A DNA stretch of 64,000 bases from Tamarix chinensis (lineage: Eukaryota > Streptophyta > Magnoliopsida > Caryophyllales > Tamaricaceae), in contig CM060177.1 of NCBI GenBank assembly GCA_030549775.1, positions 31,090,014-31,154,013 of the forward strand. Reading direction: 5' to 3'. Shown here piece after piece: positions 1 through 10,054 of this stretch. The notes under the pieces were generated by a model. That model ran no database searches. It saw nothing but the letters and a program-made list of their open reading frames with translations, and was not told the DNA's origin. Made by a program: the position numbers and the translations under genes. The number at the start of each line of letters is the position of its first letter. Position 1 is the first letter of the stretch.

Positions 1-218
1 AATGAAATCTTTGGTGAAATTTAAAATATTTCCTTCATTATAAATGTTATTTAAATAAAGTAATATTTTAGCCTTAACACTTAGTATAAGAATGGTAGAG
101 GATGCTAGACTTATACTGCTACCATCCTTATACTGAGTGTGGTAGTAATACCCATTATTTTTGTAATTAACGCTTCCACAAAATAAATTTTTTACGTAGT
201 AAATTTGGGGGTGTTACA
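1..218 (+). mobile_element. 3' end of a long LTR-type element (copy X), start outside window
   Basis: The last 220 bases match, in reverse complement, the first 220 bases of the element that begins at 21005. Both share a block about a locus-like 'actagtataagaatggtag' motif and a purine-rich end. The copy closes with GGGGGTGTTACA at 218, the usual CA terminus of this family. Sequence to the right belongs to another copy of the same family in the opposite orientation, so X is read as an insertion into it. The left end and target-site duplication are outside the window. Confidence 0.7.
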
Positions 219-2763
219 CTAATGGATAAAAATATTCCACCACAGGCAGTGGATCATACGTCATGAAGTTATCAAGACAATCCTTAGTAACGTACACAAC
301 ATTACTTGGTTCATCTACTCATGTGAATGAGTATTACCCATAAAAAGGATAGTTAATACGTGCGTATTGAGTAAGGTAACAATACAGTCATAATAAATGG
401 CAACAACACACATAAGGTCTCATGGAAGGATTAGACATGCATGCACATTAATATCATGATGTGGCTCCAAAAAGGAATTGAAATAGAATTCCATATTAGG
501 TATGCTTATAATCCATTCACTTTATTACATTGAGTTTAATAACCCCACTATTCTCATCTAGCGAAACGGACAGGTACTACTCCCAAAACAAAATGTTCCT
601 AGCCACTACTTTCATCTGGTGAAATAAATTAGTAAAACTCTAAAGACATAATGCTCATAGCCACTATTATCATCTGGTGAAATGGACAGACAAATTTGGT
701 CCAAACAAATCATGTGATATTTTAATTTAAATATTAATGTTTTATTAGATTGTTGGTTATCTTGATATTATCATGCTAGCTTATCATAAATATGCAAGGC
801 ACATAAAACATAATCAAAAGATATTTGGATCATTCCCTAAAGGGAAGGACCATAATGCCTCTATAAAACCCTAATTTTACAAGACAAAGCTTCACTGAGC
901 AAAACACACAAACATATGTTTTCACAAAATGCTCACTTCTCCATAACATAATACAACAATATTGTACTATGACATCAACAGTCATGAGTTACGAATTATA
1001 ACGATACCAGCATGAGATTACATATAATTTACAGATATCATCAAAGCCTTATTCTAACACATGTATCCTTACCTAAACTCCACAGGTATTTATGCAAGAA
1101 TAAACCCTAAGTCTCCTCCACCAAGGTTATTGAAGGATCACCTAAAAGCTAAGAAAATAAAACACTGTTAGGAGAATAGGATGGATGAGCAAAGAAGGGA
1201 AAGGCAAAAGGAATAATAGAAAATAGAAAGTAAAGGTTGACTAAGAAGAATGGGATAAGCAATGCATTCGATGAGGCACACACAAGCTCGAGAGGAATTA
1301 TGCAAGCTCAACAATGAACAGTGCATCCTCGGTAAGGTAATCGCATGTTTGGAAAGACACGCACACGCTCAACAGAGTCTAGGGCAAAACTAGGTAAAGG
1401 GGAGAAATAAGATTGGCAAAATAGGAATAAGCTTGGATAGGTGGAATAACAGCTCAAAGAGAAATAAAACAAGCTTGGCCATAAACAGTCGTGCTCAATA
1501 AGTCACACGCATGCTCAACAAGGAAGGGTAATTGGTTGAGATTGAGGAAGAATAAACATGCAGGGTAACCAAGGATGAGGGATAATAACCTGCTTGGCAA
1601 GACTGTCTGGCTAGACATATCCAACTTACTTGATAAATTCAACCCGTTTAGAAACTCCAACCAAGACCTAGTGGAACAAAAAAAACATGTTTGAGAGAAT
1701 GAAGCTCACACAAGTTGAGGGAAGAAAAAACAAGCTCAAAATAACTGACCGAGAATGAGGGAGAGTAACATAACAAGCTGAGAGGTATTGGCTCAGCGAT
1801 AAAGTTAAAGAAAACAAATGGTGGTGTTGGTGGTGGCAATAGAAGCACGATGAACCAAGGGGTGGACATGGAGGAGTTAGGTACTATTCGGTTGGGTGAG
1901 TTGTGAAGGATGAGGACGGTAACAATGGCGATGACCTACAGGGTGGTGGCTGGGACATTGCTCTAAAAGTCTGTAAGAGAAATTTTAGAGTAATAAGGAG
2001 AAGGAGATTTGGTGACTTGGAATAAATGAGCAGAAATAGGAGAGGTTATATATAGATGGTTGATTGTGAGAGAAAGGATGGTGTGAGAGAGTTGGGAATT
2101 AAGGTCAAGTGACAGCTAGTGTAAAACCCTAAAATTTACTATTTTTTTAACGGAAGCAAATAAAGTAAAACTTGTGAATTTCGGGAATCCGCTGTGATTA
2201 GTCAATACAGACTCCAAATCTGAACAAGACTCCAAATAAGCATTAAACGATTATAATATAGAAGTCAGAGTGCGTGAAAAAGAGTCATAAACCAAAGTGC
2301 TTTGTCAAAATTCTAAAAAGGGAAATAAAGTTTACAACTGGTAAATGTTACATCTAGGATACTTAATACAAGTAAAAAGTCATAAAAGGAAAAATCTGGC
2401 CACGCCACTCTCGATTCTTGTGCCAAGTCCATACTCGGCACTCAGCCCCGCCTGATGCCTTATGAACATCGAAGGCATCAAATAAGTATCACCCACCTGC
2501 ACAAAGTCAGAAGGGTCCTCTGCTCGTGGGAATGAGAAATACCCATGAAGCGGGTGGTTAGTACGTACGTACTGAGCAAGGTAACCATGAACTAAGGCCA
2601 CATATAAAAGCACATAGTCCAAACATGATAACATAATATCATATGATCATTCGAACAAATACATAAAGGCACATTTATAGTCTGGATTAAGTAATTAATT
2701 AATCTCTGATTAGTACTCATTTTACACCATGCTTTTATCAATCCATGCAAGTACGAGAACCCC

Positions 2764-3105
2764 ACTATTATAGCCAATGGATTGGTCACTTATAGGGCAA
2801 AGTGCACCTAATTACTATTATAGCCGGTTGATCGGTCACTTATAGGGCGAAACGCCCTAACCATTATTATATGTCGGTGGATCGGTCCAGCCTCTACTGT
2901 CAGGGTGTTCCACTATAAGTACTTAGTGTGTTTTATATGTCTTAGCAAACTCAGGGTTTGGTTTATTGAGCTCAGGATCCCCCACTATTATAGTCGGTGG
3001 ACCGGAAACAAACAGGGTACAATGCACTTGACCACTATTATTTGCCAGTGGATTGGTCACATATAGGGTAGAAAGCCCTAACCACTATTATATGCCGGTA
3101 TATCG
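2764..3105 (-). repeat. Array of hairpin-type units, copy O1
   Basis: About six degenerate units resembling CCACTATTATAGCCGGTGGA in two groups of three, separated by a unit-free spacer of about 100 bp. Each keeps CCAC and GTGG arms that can pair around an AT-rich loop. The element's sense strand is the minus strand. Confidence 0.8.
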
Positions 3106-5267
3106 GTTTGGGCCCGGCTCAATAATCTTCCACTTTACATGATAATGTCTTACAGTGTCTTATTCAGAAGTTTCACCCTAGACATGCATGACTGACTCCC
3201 TCTACGCTTATCCTCCAAAAGGACCCGTCCTACAACAAGAGACTCCTCCACCTCCTAATTTGTCCCGACATCCTTTCTTCTTTACCCTAACTCACACCAA
3301 AGACCCAATTCCTAAGTGTATGGGTCAAGGCCCACTACCATACACCTCCAAGTCCACTCACTACCTTACTCTAGGGTTTTCTCTAGAAACCCTAATTTGG
3401 GCCTATATGGCCCATCTTGCTCCACTTCATACAACCCAAACTATTTTAATACCCCACACATCACAACCCTTAGATTCGACCCTCATCATCTCACTTTATT
3501 CACCAAGTACACGTGTGACCCCAAAACCCTAGGTAGCCACACCAAACCCTAACTAACCACATCAAACCCTAGCTGACCTCACCAAACCCTAGCATCCTCA
3601 TTTCCACATGTCACCCCTCCATTTCTCACCTTCTACTTTTTATTTTTCCATGCTAATCATGCTCATCCCTCACATGATAACTTCCATCCTCATCACGTAC
3701 TCCACTCACCCTCATTTATTTCTCCTTTTTACCACCGTCTTAGATTAGGGTTTTCTCCCAAACCCTAGCTCAGTTTTCTATATACCCTTATACTGTACCA
3801 CGTACTATTTTTCACATAGAGCCTCCAAACACCCAAACAACTCTTCTGTTACCTTCCATACACCCCAAGTCAACTTTTCATATATAAATTTTGCCCTCAT
3901 GCAGACTTTATACATCCCATACAAACCTTTAAATATCTTCATGCAAAACCCTAAAACTCCCATGTAAAACCCTAGACTCACATATGCAAAACCCTAGATT
4001 CTTCCATGCATGGATCATGAAATATTTAGGTCAAACCTACATCCCTTGGTTAACTTATTCCCCTTTGGTCAACTTATTTCCCTATTTTCCTTTTTCATCA
4101 TTTCACTCCATATCATCCCATTATTCATCCTAGCATGCATGTCCAAAAGGGCCACAACACATCACATCATAGTCACACCTATACATATTATACACATGCT
4201 ATAAAATACACATGAACATATCTCAACTCCAAACTACACTACACATAAAATAATTACAACAATAAGCATAAGATACATAATATATCATGACCCATGGAAT
4301 ACAAGGCATACAAAACACATTACACACATAAGGCCTTTGTTACACCCTTACCTAATACGATACCGGTCTTGTAGCACACTCCTACACCTCCTTACGATTT
4401 TGACTTGAAATACCCCAAAACCCCAACTCTACAAATTTGGCAAAATAAGAATTTATTAGGAAAATTAATTAAATTAATTATTGTATTAAAATAAGAGGGA
4501 GTAATTAGGGCAAAATCCAGAGAAAGTTTATAAATAATTTAATTGGAAAAAATTAGGATGTTTTGCTAATTAAAATTGAATTTAGGAAAAATCTCACAAA
4601 AATCCTAAATTAACCCAAAAGGGGAATTTAATTATTATTTTATTAAAATATTATGATTTTAAATATCCCAAAATACCAAAATATTTTAAATACCCCAACC
4701 TACCTATTTTTTTTCTTTTTCCATTTTCCTTTTTCCTCCTTTCCTCTTTTTCCTTTCTTTTTCCTTTTTCCTCTTCCATCTTCTTTCTTTTTTCCTTCCC
4801 TCCCTCGACCTGGGACACCCCCGCCTTGCGGCCCAGGTCTCTTCCTTTCCTGTTGCGTGGCCTAGGCCCGTGCCGCACCCTCCCCTCTTTTTTTTTTCTT
4901 TCTTTCCCAGCTGGCCTGGTTTTCTTTCCTTTTTCTTTTCTTCTTTCTTTCTCCCTAGACCACCCAGTCCCATCCCCTTCCTCTTCCCTAAGGTGCGAGC
5001 GACGACCGAGAAGCTGCAACCTCGTCTTTTTCCAGCCACCACCGCACGCCGTCCTTTCCTCTCCCTCACCCATCGTTTCTTTCACCATTTTGACCCCAAC
5101 CGACCCTTTCCCCTCTCACGCATGCCTTGCCCCTTTCCCCTTTTCCTCTTCCCTCAACCTCGCAGCCCTACCATAGTAGAACCGCATTGACTGCTACCAC
5201 CGACCGACATACCTGACACCTGCACCCCCTCTTATCTTCTCCCCCTGTCATTTCCCTCCAATTGATC

Positions 5268-5275
5268 TATAAATA
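5268..5275 (+). promoter_or_regulatory. Putative LTR core promoter TATA box (copy I1)
   Basis: TATAAATA followed by CCCC, 862 bp from the start of copy I1. The same TATAAATACCCC string lies 857 bp into copy L (36834) and 834 bp into copy O1 (10054, minus strand). Conserved sequence and offset in diverged copies suggest the U3/R boundary of the LTR. Transcription itself is inferred. Confidence 0.65.
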
Positions 5276-5927
5276 CCCCATAGGCAGCCTTAATTGAGTT
5301 TTTGATTTTGGAACCCAAAAATTCCTCCCTTCTAACCGTCGCCTGATCAGACGATAGTTGTGTCTCCGCCGCCCATCGCCGCCGGCCGAACCACCCATAG
5401 AATTTCCCTTTGTGTCACCCTCTACTTAAGTAAACCTCCCTCCTCCCTTGATTTTCCATGCATGAGCCACCTCGGTCGTACAACATTGCCCTCCCAATCA
5501 ACCCCTCCTCAACCCCTGCCGCCCTTTGCACCACCGTCCTCCACCATCTCCGCCGCGACCACCACCCCTCATGCCTCCCAAAAACACCTATAGACCCTCC
5601 CCTACCTGTCCCTACCCACCTTTTTCCTTTCCCCCCCTCTCCTCCTCCTTCCACCACCTCCAACCACCACACCTGTCACCGTGCGCCGTCACCTTTAGCT
5701 GCGCCACCACCTTCATTCCACACCTCTTCACCTGAGGCACCCTCCACCACCTCAATCACCCCCTCATTCCCTCTCCCCTAGCCTAAACCACCATCTTTCC
5801 CCCTCTCTTTTCCCTCCTCCTCCACCACCGCCACCAACCCTAGGTGGTGCTCTAACCTTCCCAACCCCTAAACCCATTTTATACAAGTATTGGCTATTTT
5901 TAATAATATTAATAGTATTATCTATGA

Positions 5928-5928
<1 letters not shown>

Positions 5929-5982
<54 letters not shown>

Positions 5983-5983
5983 G
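5929..5983. repeat. (ATT)n microsatellite
   Basis: About 18 uninterrupted ATT units inside copy I1, just after its GC-rich segment. Confidence 0.95.
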
Positions 5984-6241
5984 TTACTTAACCTTACTTT
6001 AGAATTTTCCTAACCAGTAATATTATTATTATTATTAAGGGTCTACAACTTTAGTGTTATTATGATTATGATTTTTATTATTGTTACTACTACTATTATT
6101 ATTACCCTCATTATTATTCCTACTGTTACTATTAATGCTAGATTTGGTCTATTATTATTACTTTTATTATTATGGTAAATATTTGAACCCTTATATTACT
6201 ATTACCATTTTGATTATTATTACTATTAGTATTATTCTTAA

Positions 6242-6242
<1 letters not shown>

Positions 6243-6286
<44 letters not shown>

Positions 6287-6310
6287 CATTATTATTATTA
6301 TTATTACTAT

Positions 6311-6377
<67 letters not shown>

Positions 6378-6400
6378 ACTATTATTGTTGTTGTTGTTAT
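6243..6400. repeat. Compound trinucleotide array (ATT)n(ACT)n(CTG)n(TTG)n
   Basis: Four trinucleotide motifs follow one another with almost no interruption, each one base away from its neighbour. This suggests mutation and re-expansion of an original ATT array. Long I, T, A and V runs in translated frames here come from this array and are not a protein. Confidence 0.95.
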
Positions 6401-7867
6401 TGTTATTATTATTAATGTCATTAAAACCGAAGTTGGTATGTTATCATTGTGTTACTATAGAAGAAGAATACTCAAGCTTTAATGTTATTATTATTTATTA
6501 TTTGAATATTACTAATATTATTCCTAATGCCTTTATTATCAACATTGTTAATATAGTATTATTATTATTACTATTATTATTGTTATTATTTTTGTAACTA
6601 TTATTATTGTGGTAAAAACATTCGAACCCTTATATTATCATTATTTCAAATATAAATATTATCATTATTTTCTTTAGCAATATTAGTACTTTGTTGGTAT
6701 TACTATTATTACATTATTATTTTATCCCTAATACCATTATTAGCCTTATCCTTAAAATACTAGGGTTTCTATTACTAGGAGCATTAGTATTACTATTATT
6801 ATTAATATCACTATTTTTGCTATAACTAGTGTTAGTCCTATTATTAGAAGAATTAGATTTAATAACATAAATATAGCTATAAATATTAACATAAATCTAT
6901 TTTGACTAGTAATAATTTAGTAGGCTAACTTGAGGATAAAAAACATAGTTTTTACTTATGTAAAGTTCCCTTAAATAAGAGTAACCCTAATCTTAGACTA
7001 AAATAGGAAATAATAGTATTTTTGGTACGAGGGAGATAAAATAGGGTTTTGCATGAAAAACTTCGAGGGTTTGCATGGGATGGATAGAGTCCACATAGGG
7101 GTGAACTTTACGTATGGAAAGTTGCCTTGGGGTGTGAGGAAGATAATAGAAGAGTTGTTTGAGTGATTGGAGGCTTTGGGTGGAAAATAGTATGTGAGAC
7201 AGTATAAGGGTGCATAAGAGACCGAGCTAGGGTTTGGGAGGAAACCCTAATTTGAGATGGTGGAAAAAGGAAAATAAATGAAGGTAAGTGGAGTATAAGG
7301 TGAGAATGGGGCATTGTCATAAGTGGGGCGAGCATGGGTATCATGGGAAGCAATATTGGAAGGTGATAAATGGAAGGGGGACATGTGGAAAGGAGGATAC
7401 TAGGGTTGGTAAGGCCAGCTAGGGTTGGGCGTGGCCACTTAGGGTTTCGTGGTCACTCGTGTATTTGGGGTAGTGACATAAGATGTTGAGGGTTGAATTT
7501 AAGTGGTGTGATGTGTGGGGTGTTAAAATAGTTGGACTGCATGAAGTAGAGGAGGATGGGCCACATAGGCCTAAATTAGGGTTTTTCTAGAGAAAACCCT
7601 AGGGAAGACTATGAATGGGCTTAGTGGTGTTCGGTAATGGGCCTTGACTTACACACCTAGGATTTGGGCCTCTAGTGTGAGTAGTGGAATAAGGAAAGGA
7701 TGTTGGGTGAGTTAAGAGGTACAGAAGTCTCAAGATATGAGATGGGCCCTCTTGGGAGGATAAACATAGATGGAGTTAGTCATGCATGTCTAGGGTGGAA
7801 CTTGTTGAATAAGATACAGTAAAACTTTAATCATGTAAAGTGGAAGATTATTGAGCCAGGCCTAGAC

Positions 7868-8210
7868 CAATCCACCGGCATAATAGTGGCCAAGTGTCAG
7901 GGTGCCTTGGAGATCGATCCACCGGCATATAATTGTGGTTAGGTGCGTTCTGCCCTATAAGTGAGCGATCCACCTACTACAATAATGGAAGATCCTAAAC
8001 TCAATAAACCAAACCTTAATTTTGATAAGACATATAAAAGACACTAGGTACTTACAATAGAACACCATGAGAGTCGGGGCCAAAGCGATCCACCGGCATA
8101 ATATTAGCCAGGAGCATCTTACCTTGGAGACCGATCCACCGGCATATAATAGTGGTCAAGTGTATTCTACCTTATAAGTGACTGATCCACCGGCTATAAT
8201 AGTGGGGTTC
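7868..8210 (+). repeat. Array of hairpin-type units, copy I1
   Basis: Units resembling CCACCGGCATAATAGTGG lie near 7872, 7915, 7969, 8089, 8132 and 8185, in two groups of three. This is the reverse complement of the arrangement at 2764-3105. Confidence 0.8.
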
Positions 8211-9198
8211 CCATACTCACATGAATCGATAAAAAGTATGGTGTGAAATGAGTACTATTCAGAGATTAAATAATCAGTTTATCCAGACTGCAGCGTGGCC
8301 TTTATTTATCTGAGAGATTGTATGTTGTCATGTTATCGTGCTTGTATTATGTTTCCCTATGTGTTGGCCTTAGTACATAGTTACCTTACTCAGTACGTAG
8401 TGTACTGACCACCCATTTCATGGGTACTGCTCATTCCCATGAGTAGAGGGCCCTTCTGACTTTGTGCAGGTCGGTGGTACTATTTTTTATGCCTACGACA
8501 CTTACAAGGCATCGGGTGTGTCTGAGAGTTGAGCCTGGACCTAGCTTGGGGATCGAGAGTGACCTAGCTAGATTCTATCTTCCGTTTCATTTTTCCTGTA
8601 TCATTATGATTTAGTTTTATTCTGTTATACGATGTTTTTTGTCGTTTGGAACTTTAAATCCTTACTTTTGGGTTGTATCTCTTTTGTTTACCGCACTTTG
8701 ATTTTCTGTATGGTTAACGGTTCATTTCTTTTAGGAATGCTCATTTTAATTATCAACTTATGTTTGATGTTAAAACCATTCAGCCTTAGCACTTGGTACT
8801 AGAATGGTAGGAGTGAACCAGTCTGGTACTAAGTGTGGCGATAATATCCTCAGAATTTACATTTTTGTTATTTCATTTCTACTAAACCTTTTCATTAAAC
8901 GAAATTTTTCAGTAGTAAATTTTGGGGGTATTACATGACTGGTCACACCTATAAGAGGGAAACACTAAGAATTAGGTTCCCTCCTACCAAAAATACTATT
9001 ATTTCCTAATTTATTCTAAGATTAGGGTTATATATAAAATAATAAAATAATAATAGTAACACTAACAAAATACTAATATTGTTAAGGATACTAGTAATAA
9101 TAGTAATATTGGAAAAGGTGATAATATAAGATTTGAATATTTTACCCTAATAATAATGATGATACTAAAAATAATAAAAATGATGATGATGATGATAA

Positions 9199-9216
9199 TA
9201 ATAAATAATAATAATA

Positions 9217-9257
<41 letters not shown>

Positions 9258-9345
9258 TAATAACAATAACAATAACAATAATAATAATAATAATAATAAT
9301 AGTGACATAATAGGGTTTCGGCCCTATATAGAAATAATAATAATG

Positions 9346-9386
<41 letters not shown>
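9199..9386. repeat. (AAT)n microsatellites in copy O1
   Basis: Two AAT arrays (about 9199-9300 and 9349-9386) on the plus strand. They are the minus-strand counterpart of the ATT arrays of copy I1 and occupy the same relative place after the GC-rich segment. Confidence 0.9.
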
Positions 9387-9388
<2 letters not shown>

Positions 9389-10046
9389 AATAATAGTAAT
9401 ATAATAAAATTAAATAAATAAAGCTTGCATAATTATGGTTTAAGGGTTGAGAGGGTTTAGGGTACCACCTTGGGTTGGGGGTGATGGGCGGCATCAGCGG
9501 CAGTGTACGGCGCCAGCGGTGGTAGGAAAGAGAGAAGAAAAGAGAGATAGTTGAGTGCTGGAAAAATGAGAGGGAGAAAGAGGATGGGAGTTGGGGTGTT
9601 GATGGTTGCCTAGGTGGAGAGGGGTGGAATGAAGGTGGCAGCGCAGCCAAAGGTGGTGATGCATGGCGGCTGTTGTGGTGGCCGAAAGTGGAGGATATGG
9701 AGAAAGGGAGGAGGAGAGGGAGGAAGGGGAAAAGAAGGGTAGGGGAGGTGGAGGAAAGTCTGCAGGGTAGTTTGGGAGGTGTAGGGGCAGAAGTGGTGGC
9801 TAATGGTGGTGCGAAGGGCGGCAAAGGTGGAAGTAATGGCTGATCGAGAAGGTGACTTTGCACGGCCAGGGTGGCTCGTGCAAGGTAAATCGAGGGTAGA
9901 GGGTGGTGCAGGAAGTGTTGATGTGGGTGGTTCGAATGGCAGCACTAGACTATAGAGACAAGATTGGCGTCTGATTGGGCGGTGGTACAAAGGAGAGGTT
10001 TTCTGGGTTGCGGGAAAAAAACTCGACTCCGGGGCTGGTAAGGGGG

Positions 10047-10054
10047 TATTTATA
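10047..10054 (-). promoter_or_regulatory. Putative LTR core promoter TATA box (copy O1)
   Basis: On the minus strand TATAAATACCCCC, 834 bp from the minus-strand start of O1 at 10888. It corresponds to the boxes at 5268 and 36834. Confidence 0.6.

Larger units (their letters stand above)
4406..8935 (+). mobile_element. Long LTR-type element (copy I1), complete, nested in O1
   Basis: Starts TGAAATACCCC at 4406 and ends GGGGGTATTACA at 8935, 4530 bp. It is flanked by a perfect 5-bp duplication, TGACT at 4401-4405 and 8936-8940. Joining the outer flanks across one copy of TGACT restores the order seen at 38205-38250 in an uninterrupted relative, which confirms the insertion. Layout: AT-rich 0.3 kb, polypyrimidine tract (about 4706-4820), TATAAATA at 5268, GC-rich pyrimidine segment to about 5850, trinucleotide arrays (5929-6600), AT-rich filler, then the purine-rich half with the hairpin-unit array (7868-8210). 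No terminal direct repeats and no protein domains; I interpret it as a solo LTR. Confidence 0.88.

Noticed and set aside
4651..5190. Several open frames of 70-145 codons on both strands in pyrimidine-rich DNA
   Set aside because: All come from one polypyrimidine/GC-rich tract of a repeat element. The proteins are K/E/R- or F/P/S-rich with no domain, and the same occurs at 9324-10490, 12616-13540, 36260-37275 and 63756-63992.
6081..6597. Long I/T/A/V/L-rich open frames
   Set aside because: Translations of trinucleotide microsatellites. Also true at 9062-9349, 37220-38008 and 44919-45319.
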